This document shows positions 35,718-46,233 of a stretch of 64,000 bases of DNA, piece after piece. Location: positions 150,503 to 214,502 of the forward strand of contig CAMYKK010000003.1 in the NCBI GenBank assembly GCA_947258975.1, in the 5' to 3' direction. Every line of letters starts with the position of its first letter. Within the stretch, counting starts at the first letter, position 1. The notes under the pieces were generated by a model. That model saw nothing but the letters and a program-made list of their open reading frames with translations, ran no database searches and was not told the origin of the DNA. This DNA is from an uncultured Gammaproteobacteria bacterium (GTDB lineage: Bacteria > Pseudomonadota > Gammaproteobacteria > Arenicellales > JAANXG01). The position numbers and the translations under genes were made by a program.

Positions 35718-36550
35718 TGTTTACCGAACAAGATCTTGCAAATTTGATTCCGGAAGTCGCACGGATCGCGCGGCAGGCAGGGGAGCGCATACTGGACATC
35801 TACGAACACGGTTTCGAGGTGCATACCAAGACCGACGGCACGCCGCTGACGACCGCTGATCGGGCCTCCCATGAGCTTGTGTGCCGGGAATTGGCCGTCC
35901 TCGACGGTAATATGCCGGTGTTGTCGGAGGAGTCGGCAGCAGACAATTACAGTGGTCGGGAGGGCTGGCGTCAGTTCTGGTTGGTCGACCCCCTGGACGG
36001 TACGCGGGAATTCGTGAAGCGCAATGGTGAATTCACCGTCAATATCGCTCTGATCGACGGTCACCGGCCGGTACTGGGTGTCGTCCACACGCCGGTCAAA
36101 GGCCTGACGCACTGGTCCCATACGGGGGCTCCGGCATACCGCTGTAGTGGTGACGACGAGGCGCAGCGCATTCAAGTGGCGCAATATCGCGGCGGACCGC
36201 CTCAGGTCGTGGCCAGCCGCTCTCATGGACGCGAAGCCTTGGTCCAGTTCCTGCTGCGGCTCCGGGAACGGGAGGGTGGATACGACACCATAAGCATGGG
36301 CAGCGCCCTCAAGATCTGCATCGTTGCGGAGGGTCGCGGCGATGTTTATCCGCGGTTGGGGCCGACCTATGAATGGGATTCGGCAGCGGCTCAATGTGTG
36401 CTCGAATCGGCTGGCGGTAAGCTGACCGACCGCCGCGGGGTTCCGCTGCGCTATAACAAGAAGTCGTTGTTGAATCCATGGTTCATAGCCAGCGGCTCAG
36501 GGGATTATGATTGGTACAGTCTGCTCGACGGGATCGAGGAAACGCCCTAA
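35717..36550 (+). CDS. cysQ: 3'(2'),5'-bisphosphate nucleotidase
   Basis: The 277-aa protein belongs to the Mg-dependent, Li-sensitive phosphatases: SEES (metal Glu), WLVDPLDGTREFVKRNGEFT and EWDSAAAQCVLESAGG. CysQ removes the 3' phosphate from PAP, the by-product of PAPS use. That fits the presence of a PAPS-dependent sulfotransferase at 3.6-4.4 kb. Translationally coupled to nudE. Confidence 0.93.
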   Translation: MFTEQDLANLIPEVARIARQAGERILDIYEHGFEVHTKTDGTPLTTADRASHELVCRELAVLDGNMPVLSEESAADNYSGREGWRQFWLVDPLDGTREFVKRNGEFTVNIALIDGHRPVLGVVHTPVKGLTHWSHTGAPAYRCSGDDEAQRIQVAQYRGGPPQVVASRSHGREALVQFLLRLREREGGYDTISMGSALKICIVAEGRGDVYPRLGPTYEWDSAAAQCVLESAGGKLTDRRGVPLRYNKKSLLNPWFIASGSGDYDWYSLLDGIEETP

Positions 36551-36776
36551 TCGCGCGCTTGTCCGCGTATCCAATCCCCACAGGCAATGGCGCACTCGCT
36601 TCCGGTCTGGCGCCGGTACAGATATATCCGTGCGCGGCCAGGCCCGGTCGCGAAAATCGAGCGTTGATAACGGTCGGGACAATCCTCCAGCTGCCGCCCC
36701 CCCCTCCTTTTTTTGCAACTCCGCGGAAATCGCGCAACCCACGTCGCCAACAAAGTACCGAGACGGAGTATCGAAA

Positions 36777-37454
36777 GTGAAGCGCATTCCCGAACCGGAA
36801 TTGATGGATGAGCCTGATCAGGCCCGTGCCTATGCCGAGGCCGACTTTGACCAACCGAACGCGTTATTTGTAGAGACGTTTACGCGCTGTTTCCCGGATT
36901 TTAACCGCGGGCGTCTGTTGGATGTCGGTTGCGGACCGGCAGACATACCGATTCGATTCGCCGGCCTGTTTCCGGAGATTAACGTGGTGGCCGTTGACGG
37001 CGCACAATCAATGATATCTCATGCTGATCGCGCCATTGAGCGTGCCGGAATGGCGGCCCGAATTAGGACAATCTGCTGGCGCGTCGGACGCGAGTACGGC
37101 CCCGCGGCAATCCACGGACGTGTCGACGGCGTGATCAGCAACAGCCTACTGCATCACTTGGATGAGCCCGCGGCGCTATGGCGTGCGATCTCGCGGTACG
37201 CCAAATTTCAGGCTCCCGTGTTGGTCATGGATCTCAGACGGCCGCGCTCCCACAATGCCGCGGAAGACATCGTGGCGCAGTATTCGGGAAACGAACCCGA
37301 AATATTGAAACGGGATTTCTATCACTCGCTGCTGGCCGCTTATCGCGAGGATGAGGTGCGGGAACAGCTAATCGCGGCCGGGTTGCCACATTTCAGCGTT
37401 GAGCAAATCAGCGATCGACATCTCGTGGCTTATGGAAGGTTATCGGCCGGCTAG
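36777..37454 (+). CDS. Class I SAM-dependent methyltransferase
   Basis: The predicted protein is 225 aa from GTG 36777, preceded by GGAG; the track start at 36507 adds 90 residues of junk overlapping the cysQ end. SAM motif I is LLDVGCGPADIP, then VVAVDGAQSM (acidic residue at the end of beta 2) and VDGVISNSLLHHLDEP. It resembles UbiE/COQ5-type methyltransferases. The substrate is unknown. It converges with the PGPGW protein gene, overlapping by four bases. Confidence 0.85.
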   Translation: MKRIPEPELMDEPDQARAYAEADFDQPNALFVETFTRCFPDFNRGRLLDVGCGPADIPIRFAGLFPEINVVAVDGAQSMISHADRAIERAGMAARIRTICWRVGREYGPAAIHGRVDGVISNSLLHHLDEPAALWRAISRYAKFQAPVLVMDLRRPRSHNAAEDIVAQYSGNEPEILKRDFYHSLLAAYREDEVREQLIAAGLPHFSVEQISDRHLVAYGRLSAG

Positions 37455-37753
37455 TCTTTTTGCGGCGGCTCGATGTTGGGAGTTCGATAACCGACCGCTG
37501 ATTTCAGTCTTTGCCACCACTGCTTCATGGTGGCGAGCATCTTTTTGGCACATGGGAAATCCACGGACAATAGAATGAGTCCCAATGGCAGCATCCAGAA
37601 TCCGAGCACCGGTAAGACTCCAAAAATGCCTCCGGTAACGAGTAGAATACCAGCGGTGATACGCACCCCTTTTTTGGGGTGCGTTTTCAGGTAATGAACT
37701 TTCTGGGTGATGTAGGACTTCACTCGTTGTTGCTTGAGGATCTTTCCGCGCAA
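37451..37753 (-). CDS. Small PGPGW-type membrane protein
   Basis: The 100-aa protein has a basic N-terminus, a hydrophobic hairpin (ITAGILLVTGGIFGVLPVLGF then LPLGLILLSVDF) typical of the PGPGW-type two-helix proteins, and a basic tail. Its function is not known. It lies divergently next to dapF, with 23 bp to the preferred dapF start. Confidence 0.75.
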   Translation of the reverse strand: MRGKILKQQRVKSYITQKVHYLKTHPKKGVRITAGILLVTGGIFGVLPVLGFWMLPLGLILLSVDFPCAKKMLATMKQWWQRLKSAVGYRTPNIEPPQKD

Positions 37754-37776
37754 CTATACAACAGTCTGTGAAGAGA

Positions 37777-38613
37777 ATGGGTATAAAGTTCACCAAGATG
37801 CAAGCGCTCGGCAACGACTTCGTTGTCATTGACGCAATGTCGCAGGTAGTCGCGATCGGTCCTGAACAAGCACGACGCATCGCCGACAGACGGTTGGGCG
37901 TAGGCTGCGATCAGATCATCCTGGTCGAAAATCCATCTAGCGATGATGTGGATTTTAAGTTTCGTATTCTCAACGCCGACGGTGGAGAGGTCGCGCAATG
38001 CGGAAATGGAGCCCGCTGCTTCGCGCTGTTCGTGCGTGAAGCCGGGTTGACGGACAAGACCGAGATCAAGGTGGAGACCACTGAGGATGTGTTGACGCTA
38101 AGCATTCTGCAAGACGGGCAAGTGCGCGTGAACATGGCCGTGCCGCGCTTCGAACCGGCAGAAATTCCATTTATCGCAACCGCACGGCAACACGTGTACG
38201 ATTTGGCATTGGAGGATACGGACATCGAGATATCAGCGCTGTCATTGGGCAATCCCCACGCGGTGCGAGTCGTCAAGGACGTGGAACTGGCCCCGGTGGC
38301 TGTACAGGGACCGATGATAGAACGCCATCAACGATTCCCACAGCGGGTCAACGCTGGATTTATGCAGGTGTGTGGCCGTGACCACATTCGGTTGCGTGTA
38401 TACGAGCGGGGGGTAGGGGAAACACCGGCTTGTGGGAGTGGCGCCTGTGCCGCGGTGGTGGCTGGGAGAACACGCGCTTTGCTCGACGAGTCGGTAATCG
38501 TAGATCTGCCCGGTGGCCGGCTGCGGGTCGAGTGGTCCGGTAATGCACAGCCGGTATATATGACGGGGCCTGCGCAGTCCGTCTTCGAAGGGAAACTAAC
38601 ACTGATTTTGTAA
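37777..38613 (+). CDS. dapF: Diaminopimelate epimerase
   Basis: The predicted protein is 278 aa from ATG 37777 (GTG 37768 is also possible). The two catalytic cysteines lie in NADGGEVAQCGNGARC and GETPACGSGACAAV. KFTKMQALGNDFVVIDA is the family N-terminus. It interconverts LL- and meso-diaminopimelate for lysine and peptidoglycan synthesis. It heads the dapF-DUF484-xerC run common in gammaproteobacteria. Confidence 0.96.
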   Translation: MGIKFTKMQALGNDFVVIDAMSQVVAIGPEQARRIADRRLGVGCDQIILVENPSSDDVDFKFRILNADGGEVAQCGNGARCFALFVREAGLTDKTEIKVETTEDVLTLSILQDGQVRVNMAVPRFEPAEIPFIATARQHVYDLALEDTDIEISALSLGNPHAVRVVKDVELAPVAVQGPMIERHQRFPQRVNAGFMQVCGRDHIRLRVYERGVGETPACGSGACAAVVAGRTRALLDESVIVDLPGGRLRVEWSGNAQPVYMTGPAQSVFEGKLTLIL

Positions 38614-38633
38614 TTGTGGCGGCCGGAGGGCAA

Positions 38634-39332
38634 ATGACGCAGAAACAAAACTTTGATCAGACCGAGAATCTGCAGGACGAGCAGCGTATCATCGAGTATT
38701 TGCGCGGTCACCGGGATTTTCTGGACCGGCATCCGGACCTGCTTGTCGACATGCATGTGCCGCATGAGTCGGGCAGCGGCTTATCACTAATTGAACGGCA
38801 GGTCGACGCTCTGCGTGAGGAAAATGCAGCGCTGAGGACGAAGTTGCGCACGTTGATCGAGACCGCGAAGCGGAACGAGTCTCTTAATCAGCAACTATAC
38901 AAGGTATTGCTGATGGCAATCGTTCAGAGCGATCTGGACACCGCGTTAGAGGTGTTGCCAGACACAATCAAAGAGCAGTTCGATCTGCCGTTGGTGGTCA
39001 TTCGAATCGCGAACGATGATCGCGAGATGGGCGCGCGTATTGAAATGGCTGACAAATCCGATATCCACTACCAACAAGTACATGCGCGTGTTGCTCACGG
39101 AAAAAGCGTTTGCGATGATCGTCTTCCGACGCAGGTCCTGAAGTACTTGTTCGCCGACCAATCGGAGCAGGTGGGTTCCTGTGTATTAGTGCCGTTGGGT
39201 TTTGGTGACCCGTTAGGCGTGCTTGCGCTCGCATCGTCGGACGAAAATCGATTCCGCGCCGATCTCGGCACATTGTTCCTAGATCGCATGGGCGTTGTCA
39301 TTGGAGTGGTTTTGAAACGTCTGCTCGGCTGA
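38634..39332 (+). CDS. DUF484 family protein
   Basis: The predicted protein is 232 aa from ATG 38634, where GGAGGG lies five bases upstream. IIEYLRGHRDFLDRHPDLLVDMHVPH and SLIERQVDALREEN are the DUF484 N-terminus, followed by a coiled coil and a GAF-like C-terminal half. Function is unknown; it always sits between dapF and xerC in this clade. XerC starts seven bases after its stop. Confidence 0.92.
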   Translation: MTQKQNFDQTENLQDEQRIIEYLRGHRDFLDRHPDLLVDMHVPHESGSGLSLIERQVDALREENAALRTKLRTLIETAKRNESLNQQLYKVLLMAIVQSDLDTALEVLPDTIKEQFDLPLVVIRIANDDREMGARIEMADKSDIHYQQVHARVAHGKSVCDDRLPTQVLKYLFADQSEQVGSCVLVPLGFGDPLGVLALASSDENRFRADLGTLFLDRMGVVIGVVLKRLLG

Positions 39333-39338
39333 ATATCG

Positions 39339-40241
39339 GTGTTGCCGGGATCCCAAAAACGATTGGCCGATTTCTTGGAGTATCTAGGCATTGAGCGGCG
39401 TATGTCTAAACACACACAATCTGCTTATGCCCGGGATCTAAAAAGCTTAACCGCATATTGCGATGGGCTAGGGTGCGCCGCATGGCGGGAACTTGACGTG
39501 CACCGCGCGCGTTTATTTGTCATCCACTTACACAAATCCGGCTTATCGGGGCGAAGCATACAACGCGCGCTGTCGGCGGCGCGTAGTTTCTTTCGCTACC
39601 TGATCCGCGAGCGGGCAATCGAGAACAATCCCTTCACCGGTATCCGTGCCCCGAAATCCGAGCAGCGTTTGCCCACGGCATTAACCGTGGACCAAGCGTC
39701 CTTGCTCGTCGCGGTGAAAGCGAAAGACCCACTGGCGTTGCGGGATCGTGCGATCATGGAGTTATTTTATTCATCGGGACTGCGGTTGTCGGAGTTGATC
39801 GGCCTCGATCTACCGCAACTGGACCAACAGCAGGCTTTGGTGCGAGTTAGCGGTAAAGGCGGCAAAACACGGGAGGTTCCCGTGGGGCGTCTGGCCATGC
39901 GCGCCATCGCCGAGTGGCTGCCGCAACGCGCGCGCTTGAGCAACGCCGACGAAGCGGCATTTTTCGTAACCAGGAACGGGAAACGTATGACGCCACGGGG
40001 GGTACAACAGCGCATCAAGTACTGGGGGAAACGCCAGGGGTTGGATGTGTCAGTGCACCCGCATGTGCTGCGCCACAGTTTCGCGAGTCATTTGTTGGAA
40101 TCCAGTGGCGAGCTTAGAGCGGTTCAGGAACTGCTGGGCCATGCCAACATCAGTACCACCCAAGTGTATACCCATTTGGATTATCAACATTTAGCACAGG
40201 TCTACGACCGCGCGCATCCAAGGGCCAAAAAAAAGGATTAG
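39339..40241 (+). CDS. xerC: Site-specific tyrosine recombinase XerC
   Basis: The 300-aa protein starts at GTG 39339, directly after DUF484. It has the SAM-like N-terminal domain and the catalytic set R (SGLRLSEL), K (GKGGKTREVP), H-x-x-R (HVLRHSFASH), H (LGHANISTTQ) and the nucleophile Tyr in VYTHLD. With XerD it resolves chromosome dimers at dif. Length is normal for the family. Confidence 0.95.
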   Translation: MLPGSQKRLADFLEYLGIERRMSKHTQSAYARDLKSLTAYCDGLGCAAWRELDVHRARLFVIHLHKSGLSGRSIQRALSAARSFFRYLIRERAIENNPFTGIRAPKSEQRLPTALTVDQASLLVAVKAKDPLALRDRAIMELFYSSGLRLSELIGLDLPQLDQQQALVRVSGKGGKTREVPVGRLAMRAIAEWLPQRARLSNADEAAFFVTRNGKRMTPRGVQQRIKYWGKRQGLDVSVHPHVLRHSFASHLLESSGELRAVQELLGHANISTTQVYTHLDYQHLAQVYDRAHPRAKKKD

Positions 40242-40778
40242 CAGTCGCCCTGGGAATTCTCAGCTTGCCCATGGCGGGTGGCCGGCTTCATCAGGAGTAT
40301 GCGGACTCCCGCCACGCACGTGGCGCGAGCGCAGCGACAAGAGGAGTCAGAAGTGCATGGCACGTACTCAAGGGATAATGACACGCTGAACCGAGTGGCC
40401 ATTCCCGGGACACGCCGTCAATACCTCCATGTAGGCTCGGCGCCAGCATCCTTGCTGGCGACGGTCCCGCAAATTCTCCCTCAATTCAGCACTTTTTGGC
40501 CCCGGTAAGGCTTGAGTAAGTGCCATTCGAGTCAGAAGTATAATAACAGGCACATCTGCGGGGATGGTCGTGCCGGATTGTAATCGCTTGCGACTCATAG
40601 ATGATTAGCTTGACTTAAGTGAGTTATGATACGCGATGCGCCGTCGGAATATCCGCGCGGCAGTGGGACCATCGCTCAGCGGGGACCCAAAATTTGTATT
40701 CGGTCATCCCATGGTAGCCGTGTCGTGACATCAAACGTTACCACGGTGCAACCACACCCAGCATGATAAGGGGAAATT
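40242..40778. other. Intergenic region between xerC and hppA
   Basis: No gene is seen in 537 bp. Two hairpins follow xerC: GGAGT-ATGCGG-ACTCC at 40293-40308 and the perfect CGCCACG-CA-CGTGGCG at 40310-40325; they may end xerC transcription although no T-run follows. A TATAAT at about 40541 is a candidate -10 box for hppA, with no good -35. Confidence 0.45.
40310..40325. terminator. Hairpin downstream of xerC
   Basis: CGCCACG-CA-CGTGGCG is a perfect inverted repeat adjacent to a second stem-loop. No T-tract follows, so termination would need Rho or be weak. Confidence 0.35.
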
Positions 40779-42788
40779 ATGTCGTTCGAAGCATTGATTC
40801 CAACTCTTCTTGGCGTAGGCGGGTTGTTCGCAGCATACAAGATCTTCCAAATGGTCCTGGAATACGACCCGGGTAGCGGTAAAGTCATTGAGATAGGTGA
40901 AGCCATACATAAAGGTGCGATGGTGTTCATGCGCCGCGAATACAAGGTACTGGCGATTTTCTCGGCAGTGGTGATCGTCCTCATTCTATTCTCGCCGCTG
41001 GGTTGGCGCACCGCGTTCGCGTTCATCGTCGGAGCGCTGTGTTCGGCGGGCGCAGGTTATATCGGCATGTACACCGCCACCCAGGCAAACGTACGCACCA
41101 CGACCGCCGCCCATGACAAGGGTGCCCCGGAGGCATTGACGGTGGCTTTCTTCGGGGGCTCCATCATGGGGCTCACGGTTGCGGCCATGGGACTGTTTGG
41201 ATTGGGGCTGCTCTATTTGTTTTTCGGCGGCGACCCACACACCGCTCACGTGATCCATGGGTTTGGCATGGGGGCCTCCTCGGTGGCGCTGTTCTCGCGT
41301 GTCGGCGGCGGTATTTTTACCAAGAGCGCCGACGTGGGCGCGGATCTCGTGGGTAAGGTGGAAGCGGGGATCCCCGAGGACGACCCACGCAACCCCGGGG
41401 TTATAGCCGACAATGTGGGAGACAACGTGGGAGACGTAGCCGGCATGGGATCGGACATTTTTGAGTCCTACTGCGGCGCCATGATCGCCACCATAGCCAT
41501 TGCCTCGACGATGGGTACGGCGGATTTGGAGTTGGTCGGACCGCAATCGACATTGATGTTTCTGCCATTGATGATGGCCTCGGTAGGCTTATTGTGTTCC
41601 ATCGGCGGGATCTATCTGGTACGGCGATATTCAAGCAAGTCACCGGAAGTCGCTTTGCGCATCGGCACCGTGGGTGCATCGGTGTTGTTTATCGTCGCCG
41701 CGTTTTTGGTGATCGCCGTTTCCGATGCCAGCATGCGGGTGTGGGTTTCGGTGCTGGTGGGGGCCATCGGCGGCATTATTATCGGTCTGGTCACCGAGTA
41801 TTACACCGCCGGTCCTCCGGTTCGCAAAATAGCCGAGGGCGGAGAAACCGGCCCGGCCACGGTGATGATTGCCGGTATCGCCACCGGTATGGAATCGGTC
41901 GTCGTGCCGTTGCTGTCACTCAGCGCCATTATTCTCATCTCGAGTCAGCTCTCGGGGCTTTACGGAGTCGGCATCGCCGCAGTGGGCATGCTCGCCACGG
42001 TCGGCATCACCATGGCCATCGATGCCTATGGGCCGGTGGCGGACAATGCCGGCGGTATCGCTGAGATGGCCGGCTTGGGCGAGGACACGCGTAAGATCAC
42101 CGATTCGTTGGACGAACTCGGCAATACCACCGCCGCTATCGGCAAGGGATTCGCCATCGGCGCCGCGGCGCTGGCGGCGCTGGCCATCATTACCGCCTAC
42201 ATCGCGGTGGTGTCGAACCGGATCGCGGATTTCAGCCTGCAAATCAATAACCCCTGGGTGCTTGCCGGTATGTTCATCGGCGGAATCTTTCCGTTTCTGG
42301 TCGGTAGTATGACGATGAAAGCGGTGGGCGACGCCGCGTTCGACATGATCAAAGAAATTCGTCGACAATTTAGGGAGATCCCCGGGTTGCTGGAAGGTGA
42401 GGCGCAACCGGACAACGAGCGTTGTATAGAGATCGCCACCGATGCCGCACTCAAGCGGATGGTGCCGCCTGGGGTGCTGGCGGTATCCGCTCCGGTGGTG
42501 GTTGGTTTCGTCCTCGGCCCCGAATCCTTGGGCGGTATGCTCGCGGGCGCACTGCTTGGTTGCGTACTATTAGCCCTTACCATGGCGAATGCAGGCGGGG
42601 CGTGGGATAACGCCAAGAAATATGTGGAGCGCGGAAATCTGGGCGGCAAAGGATCCGATACCCACAAAGCGACGGTGGTCGGCGATACGGTCGGCGATCC
42701 ATTCAAAGATACGTCGGGACCGTCAATGAACATCTTGATCAATGTAATGGCGATCGTGAGCCTGGTTATCGCACCGTTGCTCGGTTAG
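40779..42788 (+). CDS. hppA: Membrane-bound ion-translocating pyrophosphatase
   Basis: The 669-aa protein has about 16 membrane segments. The PPi/Mg site is [21 protein letters not shown], then [21 protein letters not shown] near residue 455 has Ala where K+-independent enzymes have Lys, so it is probably the K+-dependent type; whether it pumps H+ or Na+ cannot be decided by eye. It couples PPi hydrolysis to ion pumping or makes PPi from the gradient. It faces pfp across 1.7 kb including one small gene. Confidence 0.95.
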   Translation: MSFEALIPTLLGVGGLFAAYKIFQMVLEYDPGSGKVIEIGEAIHKGAMVFMRREYKVLAIFSAVVIVLILFSPLGWRTAFAFIVGALCSAGAGYIGMYTATQANVRTTTAAHDKGAPEALTVAFFGGSIMGLTVAAMGLFGLGLLYLFFGGDPHTAHVIHGFGMGASSVALFSRVGGGIFTKSADVGADLVGKVEAGIPEDDPRNPGVIADNVGDNVGDVAGMGSDIFESYCGAMIATIAIASTMGTADLELVGPQSTLMFLPLMMASVGLLCSIGGIYLVRRYSSKSPEVALRIGTVGASVLFIVAAFLVIAVSDASMRVWVSVLVGAIGGIIIGLVTEYYTAGPPVRKIAEGGETGPATVMIAGIATGMESVVVPLLSLSAIILISSQLSGLYGVGIAAVGMLATVGITMAIDAYGPVADNAGGIAEMAGLGEDTRKITDSLDELGNTTAAIGKGFAIGAAALAALAIITAYIAVVSNRIADFSLQINNPWVLAGMFIGGIFPFLVGSMTMKAVGDAAFDMIKEIRRQFREIPGLLEGEAQPDNERCIEIATDAALKRMVPPGVLAVSAPVVVGFVLGPESLGGMLAGALLGCVLLALTMANAGGAWDNAKKYVERGNLGGKGSDTHKATVVGDTVGDPFKDTSGPSMNILINVMAIVSLVIAPLLG

Positions 42789-42790
42789 TA

Positions 42791-42846
42791 CGAAGGATCC
42801 CGGAAATCGGCGAAGAGGCCTGCGCTGCGCGTAGTCGCAGGGTCGG
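42791..42846 (+). repeat. Dispersed hairpin repeat, copy D, at the hppA stop
   Basis: Starting three bases after the hppA stop: AAGGATCCCGGAAATCGGCG, AAGAGGCCTGCG, then CTGCGCGTAGTCGCAGGGTCGG. It may also serve as the hppA terminator through its core hairpin. Confidence 0.7.
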
Positions 42847-42958
42847 GCGTGCGCGCGGCGCTGTGGGTCTGCTCGGCGCGCAGCCATGTATAGAGGGACA
42901 CGGGGCGCTGGTAGCCTCGATCAGGGTAACGGCACGTGCGGCGCCGGCAATATGCGGT

Positions 42959-43159
42959 TTAGCCGATAGATCCGAATCGTGTGCCCGCCTCGAATCCGAA
43001 AATCGAACCTAGATCAAGATCTTTGATGAGCTTGTCAACCGCTGCCTGACCGTGTTCCCGGTGCACTTCGGCCAAGATCAAACGCGCCGAGTTGCGGTTG
43101 TAAAAACCGCCAAAATCGGCTTGCACCTGTAACAATTCGTAGGCCTTATCGAGGGTCAT
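42959..43159 (-). CDS. Small conserved hypothetical protein downstream of pfp
   Basis: The 66-aa soluble protein (TLDKAYELLQVQADFGGFYNR, HREHGQAAVDKLIKDLDLG) is charged and mostly helical. It resembles small proteins annotated beside pfp in other gammaproteobacteria, but I cannot name the family. It is 64 bp downstream of pfp on the same strand and could be co-transcribed. Confidence 0.7.
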   Translation of the reverse strand: MTLDKAYELLQVQADFGGFYNRNSARLILAEVHREHGQAAVDKLIKDLDLGSIFGFEAGTRFGSIG

Positions 43160-43223
43160 TGCGTAGCTGCTCGATGAGCATGAGCGATACTACGGCGTTA
43201 AAGTGGCCGTTCAGGTGCATCGC

Positions 43224-44495
43224 TCAGACGATGAACTGTTCTTTTAGCTTCTTCGTTACCAGCTTGTTCTTGAGCCGAATATATTGCGGCAAGCCGTTTC
43301 TATACGGGGGGTAATCCTCACCCTTGATGAGCGGTGTCAAATATTCGCGACATTTGTCGGTGATGCCGAAACCATCCCGGGTAATGAAAGTTTTTGGCAT
43401 CATTTTTTCGACATTGGCGATTTTGTGCAACGGCGCCTTTACAATTTTCCATTTGTAGGGTTTGTTGGATACACGTTGGATCGCCGGCATCACCGCATTC
43501 TCACCTTTCAAAGCCATCCTTACCGCTTCGCGACCTATGGCGTAGGCCTGGTCGACATCGGTCCTGGATGCGATGTGACGCGCGGCCCGTTGCAGGTAGT
43601 CGGCTACCGCCCAGTGATATTTCAGATCCAGGTCCTGTTTGACCATGCCTGCCACCACCGGTGCCACGCCCCCGAGTTGCGCGTGACCGAAGGCATCCTG
43701 CAAACCTTGATCAGATAGAAACCTGTCGTCAGGCCCCTTCAGACCCTCGGAGACCACCACCGACACGTAGCCGTGTTTGGTTACCAGCTGATCGACCTTA
43801 TTCATGAATTTCTGGCGGTCAAATCGAACCTCCGGAAACAAGATCAATATCGGGATCTCGGTGTCTGCGCTCGACGCCAGCCCGCCGGCTGCGGCGATCC
43901 ATCCGGCATGGCGGCCCATCACTTCGAGTATGAATACCTTGGTGGATGTCTTTGCCATGCTGGCAACATCGAAGCTGGCCTCGCGTGTCGAGACCGCAAT
44001 GTATTTCGCCACCGAGCCGAATCCCGGGCAATTGTCCGTGATAGGCAGGTCATTATCGACCGTCTTAGGGGCATGAATGGCCTGGATCGGATATCCCATG
44101 GTCTCCGCAAGTTGCGACACCTTCAGGCATGTGTCCGCCGAATCGCCCCCGCCGTTATAGAAAAAATATCCGATGTTGTGGGCTGCGAATACCTCGATCA
44201 ACCTTTCGTACTCGCGTCTGTTTTCTTCCAGGCTCTTGAGTTTGTAGCGGCAGGATCCAAACGCACCGGATGGCGTATGACGCAGCGCGGCGATGGCCCG
44301 TGGCCTCTCCCGGCTGGTATCAATGAGATCCTCGCTCAGGGCGCCGATAATCCCGTTGTGCCCGGCGTAGACTTTACCGATCTTATTCTGGTGTTTGCGC
44401 GCGGTCTCGATCACACCGCAGGCGGTGGCGTTAATGACTGCAGTGACTCCGCCGGATTGGGCGTAAAACGCATTTTTAGGCCTAACTTTTGGCAT
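43224..44495 (-). CDS. pfp: Pyrophosphate-dependent 6-phosphofructokinase
   Basis: The predicted protein is 423 aa from ATG 44495, which has AGAGGGG upstream; the track start is 79 codons too long. The PFK fold is clear from AQSGGVTAVINA and GHNGIIGALSED. PKTVDND has Lys where ATP enzymes have Gly, marking PPi use, and NGGGDSADT fits the same class. MGRHAGWIAA follows. It makes fructose-1,6-bisphosphate reversibly from PPi and fructose-6-phosphate. Confidence 0.93.
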   Translation of the reverse strand: MPKVRPKNAFYAQSGGVTAVINATACGVIETARKHQNKIGKVYAGHNGIIGALSEDLIDTSRERPRAIAALRHTPSGAFGSCRYKLKSLEENRREYERLIEVFAAHNIGYFFYNGGGDSADTCLKVSQLAETMGYPIQAIHAPKTVDNDLPITDNCPGFGSVAKYIAVSTREASFDVASMAKTSTKVFILEVMGRHAGWIAAAGGLASSADTEIPILILFPEVRFDRQKFMNKVDQLVTKHGYVSVVVSEGLKGPDDRFLSDQGLQDAFGHAQLGGVAPVVAGMVKQDLDLKYHWAVADYLQRAARHIASRTDVDQAYAIGREAVRMALKGENAVMPAIQRVSNKPYKWKIVKAPLHKIANVEKMMPKTFITRDGFGITDKCREYLTPLIKGEDYPPYRNGLPQYIRLKNKLVTKKLKEQFIV

Positions 44496-44541
44496 GATTC
44501 CCCTCTTGTTGACGATTGAAGCGCGAGCACAACTATTTGAA

Positions 44542-44910
44542 CTACAGGTCTTTTCCTGTGGAGCCCGAGGATACGCCCTCACGCTCGCGCTCGCTATCTG
44601 ACTGGACTTGCAACAACGTAGACACACACGTACCGATGTCGTTGTACCGGCTGTGGCCGGTGCTGAACTGATCACCGGGCGCGTAGAAAAACTGGCATCG
44701 AAACTCATCAGATGCGGATTTAGCCACCACAAAGCTGCAATTCCGCACCTGCCAAAATACCGCTGGGCACTCGGTCAATTCGTTCGATGCGGGATCCAAG
44801 CGCAACTCGACATCTGCAAGGTGGACCTCCACCGATTCCTTGAATCGCAGTTGCAAAAGATCTTTTATGATATCGAGTTCAGAGTCGGAAAAATTAGAAA
44901 TTACAGACAT
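44542..44910 (-). CDS. Hypothetical protein upstream of pfp
   Basis: The predicted protein is 122 aa from ATG 44910, where GGAGG lies eight bases upstream. ISNFSDSELDIIKDLLQLRF begins a helical N-terminal part, then ECPAVFWQVRNCSFVVAKSAS and a Ser-rich tail. No family is recognised. It ends 46 bp before pfp and may be co-transcribed with it. Confidence 0.7.
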   Translation of the reverse strand: MSVISNFSDSELDIIKDLLQLRFKESVEVHLADVELRLDPASNELTECPAVFWQVRNCSFVVAKSASDEFRCQFFYAPGDQFSTGHSRYNDIGTCVSTLLQVQSDSEREREGVSSGSTGKDL

Positions 44911-44954
44911 CTGATTGCCTCCAGCACGTATTTTTCCCATATTACAGAGAATCT

Positions 44955-45121
44955 GCAAGCGTTGTGGATATCAAAGCTGTTGGTGCCGGGATAGGGGACA
45001 TTGATAGATTTCTGGTTTTGGACCATTGCGGCCCGGCCGGATTGCAAGCATTGTGGACGCCAAAGCGGTTGGTGCCGGGAACGGGTGCGTTTATAGTTCT
45101 CCGGTCTTGGCACTTTGCGCA
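44955..45121. repeat. 89-bp tandem duplication upstream of hemB
   Basis: GCAAGC(G/A)TTGTGGA and the following CAAAGC(T/G)GTTGGTGCCGGGA occur at 44955-44996 and again at 45044-45085, with 35 of 42 positions equal. Similarity continues through TTCTGG(T)TTTTGG and TTGCG. The unit is about 89 bp. It fills most of the spacer between the hypothetical gene (minus) and hemB (plus). Confidence 0.8.
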
Positions 45122-45144
45122 CCGCGTGGATAATGAGACGATAA

Positions 45145-46194
<1,050 letters not shown>

Positions 46195-46233
46195 GTATCA
46201 CAGGAAAGTACATCACGGAGAGTGACACGGCCG

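Noticed and set aside
43773-44519. 248-codon plus-strand ORF over pfp
   Set aside because: Shadow of pfp.
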